Origin: Citrobacter farmeri
Lineage (GTDB): Bacteria > Pseudomonadota > Gammaproteobacteria > Enterobacterales > Enterobacteriaceae
Length of the DNA: 64,000 bases
Direction: 5' to 3'
Assembly: GCF_019048065.1 (NCBI RefSeq)
Contig: NZ_CP077291.1
Location: 310,001 to 374,000 of the forward strand
In this document: piece after piece, positions 8,332 to 19,359 of the stretch
Layout of the letters: the number at the start of each line of letters is the position of its first letter
How positions within the stretch are numbered: position 1 is the stretch's first letter
Position numbers and translations under genes: made by a program
The notes under the pieces: generated by a model
Seen by the model: the letters and a program-made list of their open reading frames with translations, nothing else
Database searches by the model: none
What the model was told of the DNA's origin: nothing

Positions 8332-8443
8332 AACAACCTCGTGTCAGGGAGTGAGAAAGCGACCTGGGCACAAAGGCAGAACAGAAACCGGTGCAGGCGC
8401 AAATACCGTATTTATAAATAAAATGTGTGGCCTGGACTGTCAA
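8332..8443 (-). promoter_or_regulatory. lysC promoter and short leader without L-box
   Basis: On the minus strand TTGACA (8438-8443) is followed after 17 bp by TATTTA (8415-8420), predicting a start near 8408 and a leader of only about 77 nt. The segment next to the ATG (CCTGACACGAGG) matches the end of the E. coli lysC leader as I recall it. The roughly 180-nt lysine aptamer is not found here or in the rest of the 292-bp gap to pgi. Confidence 0.65.
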
Positions 8444-8623
8444 CGCCGGGATTATGCGGATTTTTCATGCTGCGTTTAGCCTCAGTAATGGTGCTTATAA
8501 CAACTATACTTTTCGACGGTATTTGACCGGGACCAGGCAACGGCACTAAAACAATCACACTTTTCTGTGACTGGCGTTACAATCGATCCCAGTCACAATT
8601 CTCAAATCAGAAGAGTATTGCTA

Positions 8624-10270
8624 ATGAAAAACATCAATCCAACGCAGACTTCTGCCTGGCAGGCACTACAAAAACACTTTGACGACATGAAGGACGTTAC
8701 CATTGCGGATCTGTTCGCAAAGGATAGCGACCGCTTCAGCAAATTCTCCGCAACGTTTGACGATCTGATGCTGGTGGATTACTCCAAAAACCGCATTACC
8801 GAAGAGACTCTCGCGAAATTGCAGGATCTGGCGAAAGAAACCGATCTGGCGGGCGCCATCAAGTCGATGTTCTCCGGCGAGAAAATCAACCGTACTGAAG
8901 ATCGTGCCGTGCTGCATGTGGCGCTGCGTAACCGTAGCAATACCCCGATTATCGTTGACGGCAAAGATGTGATGCCGGAAGTCAATGCGGTTCTGGAGAA
9001 GATGAAATCCTTCTCTGAAGCCATTATTTCGGGTCAGTGGAAGGGTTATACCGGTAAAGCGATCACCGACGTGGTTAACATCGGTATCGGCGGCTCCGAC
9101 CTCGGTCCATTCATGGTGACTGAAGCGCTGCGTCCGTACAAAAACCACCTGAATATGCACTTTGTTTCTAACGTTGACGGTACCCATATCGCCGAAGTGC
9201 TGAAGAAAGTGAATCCGGAAACCACGCTGTTCCTTGTGGCGTCTAAAACCTTCACGACGCAGGAAACCATGACTAACGCTCACAGCGCGCGTGACTGGTT
9301 CCTGAAAACCGCTGGTGATGAAAAACACGTTGCGAAACACTTCGCCGCACTGTCTACCAATGCCAAAGCGGTCGGTGAATTCGGTATCGATACGGCCAAT
9401 ATGTTCGAGTTCTGGGACTGGGTGGGCGGTCGTTACTCTCTGTGGTCAGCAATTGGTCTGTCGATCATCCTGTCTGTCGGTTACGACAACTTTGTGCAAC
9501 TGCTGTCTGGCGCGCATGCGATGGATAAGCACTTCTCGACCACGGCTCCGGAGAAAAACCTGCCGGTACTGCTGGCGCTGATTGGTATCTGGTACAACAA
9601 TTTCTTCGGCGCAGAAACCGAAGCGATCCTGCCATACGACCAGTATATGCATCGTTTTGCAGCCTACTTCCAGCAGGGCAACATGGAGTCCAACGGGAAA
9701 TACGTTGACCGTAACGGCAACCCGGTGGATTACCAGACGGGCCCGATCATCTGGGGTGAGCCAGGCACCAACGGTCAGCATGCGTTCTATCAGCTGATTC
9801 ACCAGGGAACCAAAATGGTGCCTTGTGATTTCATCGCCCCGGCGATTACCCATAACCCGCTGTCCGATCACCATCCGAAGCTGCTGTCTAACTTCTTCGC
9901 TCAGACGGAAGCGCTGGCGTTCGGGAAATCCCGCGAAGTGGTTGAGCAGGAATACCGTGACCAGGGTAAAGATCCGGCCACGCTGGAACACGTGGTGCCG
10001 TTCAAAGTGTTCGAAGGCAACCGCCCGACCAACTCCATCCTGCTGCGCGAAATCACCCCGTTCAGCCTGGGGGCGCTGATCGCGCTGTATGAGCACAAGA
10101 TCTTTACGCAGGGCATCATCCTGAACATCTTCACCTTCGACCAATGGGGCGTTGAGCTGGGTAAACAGCTGGCAAACCGTATTCTGCCGGAGCTGAAAGA
10201 TGATAACGCCATCAACAGCCATGATAGCTCCACCAATGGGTTGATTAACCGTTATAAAAACTGGCGTTAG
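8624..10270 (+). CDS. pgi: Glucose-6-phosphate isomerase
   Basis: 548 residues, near the 549 of E. coli. It interconverts glucose-6-phosphate and fructose-6-phosphate in the cytoplasm. I chose ATG 8624 ([15 protein letters not shown]), which matches the family start; an upstream in-frame codon at 8567 would add 19 non-conserved residues. The phosphosugar-binding motifs VGIGGSDLG and [13 protein letters not shown] and the catalytic Glu region near [11 protein letters not shown] are all present. It is divergent from lysC and ends in its own REP and hairpin terminator. Confidence 0.98.
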   Translation: MKNINPTQTSAWQALQKHFDDMKDVTIADLFAKDSDRFSKFSATFDDLMLVDYSKNRITEETLAKLQDLAKETDLAGAIKSMFSGEKINRTEDRAVLHVALRNRSNTPIIVDGKDVMPEVNAVLEKMKSFSEAIISGQWKGYTGKAITDVVNIGIGGSDLGPFMVTEALRPYKNHLNMHFVSNVDGTHIAEVLKKVNPETTLFLVASKTFTTQETMTNAHSARDWFLKTAGDEKHVAKHFAALSTNAKAVGEFGIDTANMFEFWDWVGGRYSLWSAIGLSIILSVGYDNFVQLLSGAHAMDKHFSTTAPEKNLPVLLALIGIWYNNFFGAETEAILPYDQYMHRFAAYFQQGNMESNGKYVDRNGNPVDYQTGPIIWGEPGTNGQHAFYQLIHQGTKMVPCDFIAPAITHNPLSDHHPKLLSNFFAQTEALAFGKSREVVEQEYRDQGKDPATLEHVVPFKVFEGNRPTNSILLREITPFSLGALIALYEHKIFTQGIILNIFTFDQWGVELGKQLANRILPELKDDNAINSHDSSTNGLINRYKNWR

Positions 10271-10280
10271 TCTGCCGTTG

Positions 10281-10354
10281 TGCCGGATGGCGGCGAATGC
10301 CTTATCCGGCCTACTCTCTACCGTAGGTCTGATAAGCGTAACGCCATCCGGCAA
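10281..10354. repeat. REP/BIME pair after pgi
   Basis: Two facing REP units (TGCCGGATGGCGGCGAATGC and GCGTAACGCCATCCGGCAA) lie between the pgi stop and its terminator. Confidence 0.9.
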
Positions 10355-10368
10355 TTAATAATGAAATG

Positions 10369-10396
10369 AGCCGATATTATTATCGGCTTTTTTATA
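10369..10396 (+). terminator. pgi rho-independent terminator
   Basis: A perfect 8-bp stem AGCCGATA-TTAT-TATCGGCT is followed by a run of T, the canonical form. Confidence 0.88.
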
Positions 10397-10714
10397 AGAT
10401 AATTCCGCTTGGTCGTGTTATTTCCCGCAATTTTATATTGAGCATAATCCTAAAATAATAAATAACCGCAAAATAACTCCGTGTTATTTTAGGATAATAC
10501 GGATCGTTTAGCTAAATGGATTTAATGATAATGCATTGTTTTTAATGATCATTGTTATTTTTGTAAAAATGAATTGTTCAGCAAAAGTCCAATTATCCTA
10601 AAACCGCCTTGCTATTTCCCCCTGTCGTAATTCGCCTGCTTTAGTTGTGTATACTCGATCCCGCCCGAAACGCTTTTGGGTAAATCTCCATTCATTCAAT
10701 GAAGGGAATTTGTT
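10397..10714 (+). promoter_or_regulatory. AT-rich yjbE upstream region with repeated TTATCCTAAAA motif
   Basis: There is no gene in this 318-bp AT-rich stretch. Three copies of one motif occur: ATAATCCTAAAATAA at 10444-10458, its near-perfect inverse TTATTTTAGGATAAT at 10484-10498, and ATTATCCTAAAA at 10592-10603. The last is an exact inverted copy of 10487-10498. The E. coli yjb operon is activated by the Rcs phosphorelay, so these may be regulator sites. No site was proven. Confidence 0.45.
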
Positions 10715-10957
10715 ATGAAAAAAGTTCTGTATGGCATTTTTGCCATATCTGCGCTTGCGGCGAGTTCTGTCTATGCAGCCCCCGTTCAGGTGGGTGAAGC
10801 GGCAGGGTCGGCAGCAACGTCGGTGTCGGCGGGTAGTTCCTCGGCATCCAGCGTGAGCACCGTAAGTTCGGCGGTGGGTGTTGCTCTCGCGGCAACCGGC
10901 GGCGGTGACGGTTCCAATACCGGGACCACCACCACAACCACCACCAGTACCCAGTAA
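10715..10957 (+). CDS. yjbE: YjbE, small secreted Ser/Thr/Gly-rich protein of exopolysaccharide operon
   Basis: An 80-residue protein with a clear signal peptide (residues 1-21, cleavage after SVYA-A). The mature part is of low complexity: Ala/Ser/Val-rich in the middle, with a Thr-rich tail ([12 protein letters not shown]). It starts at ATG 10715 after GAAGGGAATT. It is the first gene of yjbEFGH, linked to extracellular polysaccharide production and Rcs control in E. coli. Its molecular function is unknown. A stable hairpin lies between it and yjbF and probably reduces readthrough. Confidence 0.88.
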   Translation: MKKVLYGIFAISALAASSVYAAPVQVGEAAGSAATSVSAGSSSASSVSTVSSAVGVALAATGGGDGSNTGTTTTTTTSTQ

Positions 10958-10976
10958 GATCGGTACATTTAATCCT

Positions 10977-11001
10977 AACCACACTTCGGTGTGGTTATTT
11001 T
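10977..11001 (+). terminator. Hairpin between yjbE and yjbF (attenuating terminator)
   Basis: AACCACAC-TTCG-GTGTGGTT is a perfect 8-bp stem with a UUCG tetraloop, followed by ATTTTG. It could partly terminate yjbE transcripts or protect the yjbE mRNA 3' end. Confidence 0.6.
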
Positions 11002-11021
11002 GCCCCCTCTGGAGAAGAGTC

Positions 11022-11660
11022 GTGAAGCGACCTGCACTCATACTACTTTGCCTGCTGTTACAGGCATGCTCAGCCACGACAAAGCAACTGGGCAACTCAC
11101 TGTGGGACAGTCTGTTTGGTACGCCCGGCGTACAGCTAACGGACGATGATATTCAAAACATGCCCTACGCCAGCCAGTACATGCAGCTTAACGGCGGGCC
11201 GCAGCTGTTTGTGGTGCTCGCTTTCGCAGAGAACGGGCAGCAGAAATGGGTGACGCAGGATCAGGCCACCCTCGTGACCCAGCATGGTCGTCTGGTGAAG
11301 ACGCTGCTTGGCGGCGACAACCTTATCGATGTGAATAACCTCGCGGATGATCCACTGAAAAAACCGAATCAGATCGTCGACGGTGCCACCTGGAGCCGCA
11401 CGATGGGCTGGACCGAATACAAGCAGGTGCGTTATGCCACCGCGCGTTCGGTCTTTACGTGGGCGGGTAACGACACGGTAAAAGTCGGCAGCGAAGAGAC
11501 CCCGGTTCGTGTGCTGGATGAAGCCGTCACGACCGATCAAGCGCGCTGGCATAACCGTTACTGGGTAGATGATGAAGGGCATATCCGCCAGTCGGAGCAG
11601 TATCTGGGGGCGAATTACTTCCCGGTGAAAACCACGCTGATTAAGGCGGCAAAATCATGA
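11022..11660 (+). CDS. yjbF: YjbF, outer-membrane lipoprotein of exopolysaccharide operon
   Basis: 212 residues from a GTG start at 11022 preceded by GGAGAAGAG; this gives the same length as E. coli YjbF. The N-terminus has a lipoprotein signal peptide with lipobox LLLQAC (Cys about residue 16). The mature part is beta-rich. This is the YjbF/GfcB-like family found in yjb and group 4 capsule operons. The reading frame extends upstream to 10878, but that part overlaps yjbE and has no ribosome site. The stop overlaps the yjbG start (ATGATG at 11657), implying coupled translation. Confidence 0.92.
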   Translation: MKRPALILLCLLLQACSATTKQLGNSLWDSLFGTPGVQLTDDDIQNMPYASQYMQLNGGPQLFVVLAFAENGQQKWVTQDQATLVTQHGRLVKTLLGGDNLIDVNNLADDPLKKPNQIVDGATWSRTMGWTEYKQVRYATARSVFTWAGNDTVKVGSEETPVRVLDEAVTTDQARWHNRYWVDDEGHIRQSEQYLGANYFPVKTTLIKAAKS

Positions 11661-12394
11661 TGAAACGGACTATTGCGGCGCTGATCTTCAGTCTGAGCGC
11701 GACATCTGTTTTTGCTGCGGGAACCGTTAAGGTTTTTAGCGCAGGGAGTGCAGAACCAAAAACACTTACCGGCGCTGAACATCTTATCGATCTGGTGGGA
11801 CAGCCCAGACTGGCAAACAGTTGGTGGCCCGGCGCAGTGATCGCTGAAGAGAACGCGACGCTGGCGGCGAAGCGTCAGCAGCAGGCGCTGCTGGGGCGTC
11901 TGGCCGCGCTAAGCGGCGAAGAGAGCGGGGAGAGTGCCGCCGCTATTAACGCGCTGCGCCAGCAGATTCAGGCGCTGAAGGTAACCGGTCGACAGTCGGT
12001 AAATCTCGATCCGGACATTGTACGTGTTAGCGAGCGCGGCAATCCGCCCTTGCAGGGCAACTACACGCTGTGGGTAGGGGGACAGCCGACGGACGTCACG
12101 CTCTTTGGCCTGATAAGCCGTCCCGGAAAGCAGCCGTTTATGCCTGGACGCGATGTTGCCAGCTATCTCGAGGAACAACATCGGCTCAGCGGCGCGGATC
12201 GCAGCTATGCATGGGTGATTTATCCCGATGGGCGAACGCAGAAAGTACCGGTTGCGTACTGGAATAAGCGTCACGTTGAGCCGATGCCCGGCAGCATCAT
12301 TTTTGTCGGCCTGGATGACGCTTTCTGGAGCAGCGAACCGGAAGCGCTGAACGTCGACATTCTTCACACCCTGACGCAGCGGATACCCGAATAA
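11657..12394 (+). CDS. yjbG: YjbG, periplasmic capsule-type polysaccharide protein
   Basis: 245 residues with a signal peptide (cleavage near VFAA, residue 21). It belongs to the YjbG/GfcC family, which resembles polysaccharide-export periplasmic components. Conserved stretches are [25 protein letters not shown] and [13 protein letters not shown], the last being like a soluble ligand-binding (SLBB-type) motif. It overlaps both neighbours by one to four bases, so yjbF, yjbG and yjbH form one translationally coupled unit. A second in-frame ATG at 11660 is equally plausible. Confidence 0.92.
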   Translation: MMKRTIAALIFSLSATSVFAAGTVKVFSAGSAEPKTLTGAEHLIDLVGQPRLANSWWPGAVIAEENATLAAKRQQQALLGRLAALSGEESGESAAAINALRQQIQALKVTGRQSVNLDPDIVRVSERGNPPLQGNYTLWVGGQPTDVTLFGLISRPGKQPFMPGRDVASYLEEQHRLSGADRSYAWVIYPDGRTQKVPVAYWNKRHVEPMPGSIIFVGLDDAFWSSEPEALNVDILHTLTQRIPE

Positions 12395-14490
12395 TGAAAA
12401 AAACACATCTGCTTAGCTTACTCGCGCTGGGCATCAGCGCAGCCTGCCATGCCGAAACGTATCCGGCACCGATTGGGCCCTCCCAGTCAGATTTTGGCGG
12501 CGTGGGATTATTACAGACCCCAACCGCGCGCATGGCGCGTGAAGGGGAGCTGAGCCTCAACTATCGCGATAACGATCAGTACCGTTACTACTCCGCGTCC
12601 GTGCAGCTTTTCCCCTGGCTGGAAACCACGCTGCGGTACACTGACGTGCGGACCAAACCGTACAGTAGCGTCGAGTCGTTCTCCGGCGATCAGACTTACA
12701 AAGATAAGGCGTTCGACCTGAAATTGCGGCTGTGGGAAGAGAGCTACTGGGCACCGCAGGTGTCGGTCGGCGCGCGGGATATCGGCGGGACTGGTCTGTT
12801 CGATGCGGAGTACATCGTGGCGAATAAAGCCTGGGGACCATTTGATTTCTCGCTTGGCCTCGGTTGGGGCTATCTGGGAACCAGCGGCAACGTCAGCAAT
12901 CCGCTCTGTTCATACAGCGATAAATATTGCTACCGTGATAACAGCTACAAACAGGCTGGCTCTATTGATGGCAGCCAGATGTTTCACGGTCCGGCGTCGC
13001 TGTTTGGCGGTGTTGAGTACCAGACGCCGTGGCAACCGTTGCGACTGAAGCTGGAGTATGAGGGCAACAACTACCAGCAGGACTTTGCGGGGAAGCTGGA
13101 ACAGAAAAGCAAGTTTAACGTCGGCGCCATTTATCGCGTTACCGATTGGGCCGACGTTAACCTCAGCTACGAACGTGGCAACACCTTTATGTTTGGGGTG
13201 ACGCTGCGGACCAATTTCAACGATTTGCGACCGTCGTATAACGATAACGCGCGACCAAAATATCAGCCGGAGCCGCAGGACCCAATCCTGCAACACTCGG
13301 TGGTGGCGAACCAATTGACGCTGCTGAAATACAACGCCGGACTGGCGGACCCGCAGATTCAGGTGAAGGGCGACACGCTGTACGTGACCGGCGAGCAGGT
13401 GAAGTACCGCGACTCGCGTGAAGGGATTGAACGGGCGAATCGGATCGTCATGAACGATCTGCCAGAGGGGATCCGCACGATCCGCGTGACGGAAAATCGC
13501 CTCAACCTGCCGCAGGTCACCACCGAAACGGACGTCAGCAGCCTGAAACGCCATCTGGAAGGCGAACCGCTGGGCCAGGAAACGCCGCTGGCACAAAAAC
13601 GCCTTGAGCCGATAGTGCCGGAAAGTACCGAACAGGGCTGGTATATCGACAAATCGCGCTTTGATTTCCACCTCGATCCAGTGCTGAACCAGTCCGTGGG
13701 CGGGCCGGAAAACTTCTACATGTATCAGTTGGGCGTGATGGCGACGGCAGATCTGTGGGTCACCGACCACCTGCTGACCACCGGCAGCCTGTTTGGCAAC
13801 CTTGCCAATAACTACGATAAATTTAACTACACCAACCCGCCGAACGATTCGAAGCTGCCGCGCGTGCGTACCCATGTACGTGAATATGTGCAAAACGACG
13901 TTTACGTGAATAACCTGCAGGCCAATTACTTCCAGTACTTCGGCAACGGTTTTTATGGTCAGGCCTACGGTGGCTATCTTGAAACCATGTACGGCGGGGC
14001 GGGGGCGGAAGTGTTGTACCGTCCGGTTGACAGCAACTGGGCGTTTGGCCTGGATGCCAACTACGTGAAGCAGCGTGACTGGCGTAGCGCACAGGACATG
14101 ATGAAATTCACCGATTACAGCGTGAAGACCGGACACTTGACGGCCTACTGGACGCCATCATTCGCTCAGGACGTACTGGTGAAAGCGAGCGTCGGTCAGT
14201 ATCTGGCGGGGGATAAGGGCGGCACGCTGGATATCTCTAAACGCTTTGACAGCGGCGTGGTGGTCGGCGGTTACGCCACCCTGACTAACGTCTCTCCGGA
14301 TGAGTACGGTGAAGGGGATTTCACCAAAGGCGTCTACGTGTCCATTCCGCTGGATCTCTTCTCTTCCGGCCCGACCCGCAGTCGTGCGGCCGTCGGCTGG
14401 ACGCCGCTGACGCGTGATGGGGGTCAACAGCTCGGACGTAAGTTCCAGTTGTATGACATGACCAGCGATAAAAGCGTGAATTTCCGCTGA
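12394..14490 (+). CDS. yjbH: YjbH, outer-membrane beta-barrel exopolysaccharide protein
   Basis: 698 residues with a signal peptide ending near ACHA-E (residue 20), the same length as E. coli YjbH. It is of the YjbH/GfcD family (DUF940). The N-terminal half ([19 protein letters not shown]) and the C-terminal half (alternating aromatic/polar beta strands ending TSDKSVNFR) each look like barrel modules. An in-between domain has the SLBB-like segment [13 protein letters not shown]. It is thought to help export or modify a polysaccharide at the outer membrane. Its ATG shares a base with the yjbG stop. Confidence 0.92.
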   Translation: MKKTHLLSLLALGISAACHAETYPAPIGPSQSDFGGVGLLQTPTARMAREGELSLNYRDNDQYRYYSASVQLFPWLETTLRYTDVRTKPYSSVESFSGDQTYKDKAFDLKLRLWEESYWAPQVSVGARDIGGTGLFDAEYIVANKAWGPFDFSLGLGWGYLGTSGNVSNPLCSYSDKYCYRDNSYKQAGSIDGSQMFHGPASLFGGVEYQTPWQPLRLKLEYEGNNYQQDFAGKLEQKSKFNVGAIYRVTDWADVNLSYERGNTFMFGVTLRTNFNDLRPSYNDNARPKYQPEPQDPILQHSVVANQLTLLKYNAGLADPQIQVKGDTLYVTGEQVKYRDSREGIERANRIVMNDLPEGIRTIRVTENRLNLPQVTTETDVSSLKRHLEGEPLGQETPLAQKRLEPIVPESTEQGWYIDKSRFDFHLDPVLNQSVGGPENFYMYQLGVMATADLWVTDHLLTTGSLFGNLANNYDKFNYTNPPNDSKLPRVRTHVREYVQNDVYVNNLQANYFQYFGNGFYGQAYGGYLETMYGGAGAEVLYRPVDSNWAFGLDANYVKQRDWRSAQDMMKFTDYSVKTGHLTAYWTPSFAQDVLVKASVGQYLAGDKGGTLDISKRFDSGVVVGGYATLTNVSPDEYGEGDFTKGVYVSIPLDLFSSGPTRSRAAVGWTPLTRDGGQQLGRKFQLYDMTSDKSVNFR

Positions 14491-14501
14491 CAGAATGTGG
14501 A

Positions 14502-14534
14502 TTGCCCGGTGGCGCTACGCTTACCGGGCCTACG
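14502..14534. repeat. Single REP unit after yjbH
   Basis: TTGCCCGGTGGCGCTACGCT followed by TACCGGGCCTA is one REP palindrome downstream of the yjbH stop. Confidence 0.85.
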
Positions 14535-14644
14535 ATGCCTGGCCGGAATTTTTACGTCCTGAATAAAAAACAAACAAAAAATATAGATCTCCGTCACATT
14601 TTTGCGTTATACAGGAACCTCACTACTGAGAACGAGGTGCTGTT

Positions 14645-15055
14645 ATGACGTCACTCTCTCGTCCGCGCGTGGAGTTTATCTCCACGATCCTACAGACCGT
14701 GTTGAACCTTGGGCTGTTGAGTCTGGGCCTGATCCTGGTCGTATTCCTTGGTAAAGAGACGCTGCATCTGGCAGATGTGCTCTTTGCGCCTGAGCAAGCC
14801 AGCAAGTATGAGCTGGTGGAAGGGCTGGTTGTCTACTTTCTCTATTTCGAGTTTATCGCGCTGATTGTGAAGTACTTTCAGTCAGGCTTTCACTTTCCGC
14901 TGCGCTATTTCATTTATATCGGGATCACCGCGATCGTTCGGCTGATCATTGTCGATCACAAATCCCCTCTCGATGTGCTGATCTATTCGGCGGCGATCCT
15001 GCTGCTGGTGATCACGCTCTGGATGTGTAATTCAAAACGCCTGAAGCGCGAGTAG
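14645..15055 (+). CDS. psiE: PsiE, phosphate-starvation-inducible membrane protein
   Basis: 136 residues with four hydrophobic segments and no other recognised domain, matching E. coli PsiE. It starts at ATG 14645 after GAACGAGGTGC. In E. coli it is induced by PhoB on phosphate starvation; a half-site-like CCGTCACATTTTTG lies at 14592-14605, but I cannot place a full Pho box. Its molecular role is unknown. The TAG stop codon is itself part of a REP unit. In K-12 xylE follows; here malG does. Confidence 0.92.
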   Translation: MTSLSRPRVEFISTILQTVLNLGLLSLGLILVVFLGKETLHLADVLFAPEQASKYELVEGLVVYFLYFEFIALIVKYFQSGFHFPLRYFIYIGITAIVRLIIVDHKSPLDVLIYSAAILLLVITLWMCNSKRLKRE

Positions 15056-15175
15056 GCCGGATAAGGCAATGTGTGCCGTGGTTGCCTGATGGCGCTGCGC
15101 TTATCAGGCCTACAATGGACTGGAGCACGAGTAAAAAGTGAGTAGGCCGGATAAGGCAACGCCGCCATCCGGCAG
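15052..15175. repeat. Cluster of three REP units between psiE and malG
   Basis: The first, truncated unit (TAGGCCGGATAAGGCAA) contains the psiE stop codon. A second (CCTGATGGCGCTGCGCTTAT) and a third (TAGGCCGGATAAGGCAACGC) follow, with a duplicated GAGTAGGCCGGATAAGGCAA start. This BIME occupies the place where K-12 has xylE. Confidence 0.9.
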
Positions 15176-15178
15176 ACA

Positions 15179-15207
15179 AAAAAAAGGCGCTCCGTGGAGC
15201 GCCGAAT
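15179..15207 (-). terminator. malEFG operon terminator
   Basis: The stem GGCGCTCC-GT-GGAGCGCC (15186-15203) is followed on the minus strand by eight T, a strong rho-independent terminator for malG. Confidence 0.9.
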
Positions 15208-15271
15208 TACAGTCACAAGTTGGATAAAACAAGTTGAGGGTGCAGTGGCATTACAGGTACTTCGATGAAAC

Positions 15272-16162
15272 CTAACCTTTGACTCCGCCCGCCGTCAGGC
15301 CGTTGACCAGCCAGCGCTGTGCCAGCAGGAAGACCAGGGTGATTGGAATCGCAGACAGCACGGCAGCAGCGGCAAAATCGCCCCACAGGTAATTCTGCGG
15401 GTTGAGGTACTGCTGCATCCCGACCGCCAGGGTGTAGCTGTCTACATCACGCAGCAACAGTGAGGCAACCGGTACTTCGGTGATAGCGGCAATGAACGAC
15501 AGAATGAAGACCACCGCCAGAATCGGCACCGACAGCGGCAACAGCACCAGGCGGAACGCCTGCCACGGGGTTGCGCCATCCAGTGCGGCCGCTTCTTCCA
15601 GCGAGCCGTCGATGGTTTCGAAATAGCCCTTGATGGTCCACACATGCAGCGCGATACCGCCAAGATAGGCGAAGATCACCCCGCCGTGGGTGTTCAGACC
15701 GATAAACGGAATGTACTGGCCGAGGCGATCAAACAACGCGTACAACGCGACCAGCGACAGGACCGCCGGGAACATCTGGAAAATCAGCATCCCTTTGAGC
15801 AGCGTGGCTTTACCGGGAAAACGCATACGGGCAAAGGCGTAGGCACAGGTTGTTGACAGCGCCACGATACCCATCGCGGTGATCCCGGCGATTTTCACCG
15901 AGTTCCACAGCCATAACAGCACCGGGAAGGGGGGCGGCGTGACGCGGCCATCAGCATGTTCAACGCTGAAGCCCAGCGCCAGCCGCCAGTGCTCCCAGGA
16001 GATTTTTTCCGGGATCAGGCTCCCGGTGGCAAAGTTACCTTCACGCAGCGAAATGGCGATAACCATCAGCAGCGGGAACATGATCGCCGCGATAAATATC
16101 AACAGACCGAAGTGCGTGATAAAGAGACGCAGCTTTTGTGATTTGGGTTGGACCATAGCCAT
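15272..16162 (-). CDS. malG: MalG, maltose ABC transporter permease
   Basis: 296 residues with six membrane segments, the same length as E. coli MalG. With MalF it forms the channel of the MalFGK2 importer for maltose and maltodextrins in the inner membrane. The coupling-helix EAA motif ([15 protein letters not shown], about residues 190-204) contacts MalK, and the C-terminus is GLTAGGVKG. It is the last gene of malEFG, 14 bp after malF. Expression depends on MalT through the malE promoter. In E. coli the malG 3' UTR gives rise to a small RNA (MalH); the corresponding 3' UTR with its terminator is present here, but processing cannot be judged. Confidence 0.98.
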   Translation of the reverse strand: MAMVQPKSQKLRLFITHFGLLIFIAAIMFPLLMVIAISLREGNFATGSLIPEKISWEHWRLALGFSVEHADGRVTPPPFPVLLWLWNSVKIAGITAMGIVALSTTCAYAFARMRFPGKATLLKGMLIFQMFPAVLSLVALYALFDRLGQYIPFIGLNTHGGVIFAYLGGIALHVWTIKGYFETIDGSLEEAAALDGATPWQAFRLVLLPLSVPILAVVFILSFIAAITEVPVASLLLRDVDSYTLAVGMQQYLNPQNYLWGDFAAAAVLSAIPITLVFLLAQRWLVNGLTAGGVKG

Positions 16163-16176
16163 TGTCGTTATCTCCC

Positions 16177-17721
16177 TTAATCAAACTTCATGCGAGTGGC
16201 TTTCAGGTTTACGATGGCCAGGGCGCCGACCAGCAGGAAGATCAGCGTAGCGATCGCCGCCGCCAGGCCGAAGTCCTGACCGCCGCCGCCTTCAAAGGCG
16301 ATGCGGTAGGTGTAGCTCACTAACAGGTCGGTATACCCGGCTGGCGTGGTCGTTCCAAGACGGTCAGGGCCGCCGTTGGTCAACAGTTGAATCAGCACGA
16401 AGTTGTTAAAGTTAAAGGCGAAGCTGGCGATCATCAGCGGCGTCAGCGGCTTAATCAACAGCGGGAGCGTAATCTTAAAGAAGTTCTGGAAGGGGCCGGC
16501 GCCGTCCATTGCCGATGCCTCGTACAGGTCGTCCGGAATCGCTTTCAGCAGGCCCATGCACAGGATCATCATGTACGGGTAGCCCAGCCAGGTATTGACG
16601 ATAATAATCATCGAACGTGCAGTGGTTGGGTCGCTGAACCATGCTGGTTTGATGCCAAACAGCGCGCTCAGCATCATGTTAATTTCACCAAAGCTCTGGT
16701 TGAACAGGCCTTTGAAAATCAGAATCGAGATAAACGACGGTACGGCGTACGGCAGAATCAGCAGGACGCGGTAAATCGCTTTACCTTTCAGCGACTCCCA
16801 TTGAACGAGACACGCCAGCACCATCCCGACCGCCACGGTCAGCAGAACGGTGAGCACCGAGAACACCACGGTCCAGACGAAGATAGCGAAGAACGGCTTC
16901 TGAATCCCTTCGTCAGTGAAGACGCGGGTAAAGTTATCCCAGCCGATGGTCACGGTGTAGCCCGGACTGAGCTTTTCGTCGCCCCAGTTACCGTCTGCAT
17001 TGATGGACTGGTAGTAGCCAATGTCGTTATTGGGACGGTATTTCACGCCGCTCTGGTTGTTGGTCAACATGCCGTCATCGGCAAGTGCGTACAGCGGCTG
17101 CGTTCCGGAGAACTGACGCAGCGAGCTCATGATCACTTTGCTGTCATCGGGCAGCACAGCGGTAATCTGATTCAGCGCCTGTCGATTCTGGGTGATGATG
17201 CGCAGCGTCGCACGCTCACCCTCTGGCAGGGCGTTCGTTTCTTTCAGCGCCAGCTTTTGTTCGCCGCCAAATGTAAAGGCGTCGGAGAGGTAATTCTTAC
17301 CGGTTTCGCCGTCGGTGAGGGCCAGTTGCCACTCTTCACCTGTCGGATAAAGCCCGAAGTTATAGGTTTTACCCGCCTGATAAGAGCGGTCCATCAGCAC
17401 CTGTTGGGCGCGTTCGAAAGTGAGCTGGTTGGTGCTGCTGTAGTTGGTAAAGGCGATGGCGATAGTGCAAATCAACGGGAACAGAACGAACAGCCCCATA
17501 CCCGCCATACCAGGATAAACGTAGCGCCAGGCGTAGGTCTTACGGTTGGCGAAAATGTACAGGCCAGCAGAGCTTAAAATCAGCGTCATGATGGCGAACA
17601 GATATTCCCCTTGTGCATACATTAAAACGACAAGGTAACCCACCAGCAGGCCCAGCAGACCGATCGCTGACCATTTCAGCGTGTCACTTTGCCACCAGTG
17701 TTTCTTTTTAATGACATCCAT
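16177..17721 (-). CDS. malF: MalF, maltose ABC transporter permease
   Basis: 514 residues as in E. coli. There are eight membrane segments: three N-terminal ones, then the large periplasmic P2 loop (about residues 93-275) that embraces MalE, then the permease core. The EAA coupling motif is [16 protein letters not shown] (about residues 401-416). It lies downstream of malE across a 78-bp gap that contains a perfect palindrome, known in E. coli as a REP that lowers malF relative to malE. Maltose-binding residues lie in the later membrane helices. Confidence 0.98.
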   Translation of the reverse strand: MDVIKKKHWWQSDTLKWSAIGLLGLLVGYLVVLMYAQGEYLFAIMTLILSSAGLYIFANRKTYAWRYVYPGMAGMGLFVLFPLICTIAIAFTNYSSTNQLTFERAQQVLMDRSYQAGKTYNFGLYPTGEEWQLALTDGETGKNYLSDAFTFGGEQKLALKETNALPEGERATLRIITQNRQALNQITAVLPDDSKVIMSSLRQFSGTQPLYALADDGMLTNNQSGVKYRPNNDIGYYQSINADGNWGDEKLSPGYTVTIGWDNFTRVFTDEGIQKPFFAIFVWTVVFSVLTVLLTVAVGMVLACLVQWESLKGKAIYRVLLILPYAVPSFISILIFKGLFNQSFGEINMMLSALFGIKPAWFSDPTTARSMIIIVNTWLGYPYMMILCMGLLKAIPDDLYEASAMDGAGPFQNFFKITLPLLIKPLTPLMIASFAFNFNNFVLIQLLTNGGPDRLGTTTPAGYTDLLVSYTYRIAFEGGGGQDFGLAAAIATLIFLLVGALAIVNLKATRMKFD

Positions 17722-17760
17722 GGGGATCTTCCTCTACAACGGTGAAATCTTGTCGTAAAT

Positions 17761-17789
17761 GTGCCTGATGGCGCAGCGCCATCAGGCAC
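17761..17789. repeat. Perfect 29-bp REP-type palindrome between malE and malF
   Basis: GTGCCTGATGGCGC-A-GCGCCATCAGGCAC has 14-bp arms with no mismatch around a single A. It is the counterpart of the REP sequence in the E. coli malE-malF gap, which stabilises malE mRNA. Here it is a single, exact palindrome. Confidence 0.85.
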
Positions 17790-17799
17790 ATCGACAGCA

Positions 17800-19330
<1,531 letters not shown>

Positions 19331-19359
19331 AATGACAGGTTGTAACGAAGGGAGAAGGC

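Noticed and set aside
12910..14136. 408-codon minus-strand frame inside yjbH
   Set aside because: Antisense shadow of a conserved beta-barrel gene; no start signal and no family.
16387..17577. 396-codon plus-strand frame inside malF
   Set aside because: Antisense shadow of malF, His/Gln/Arg-rich composition.
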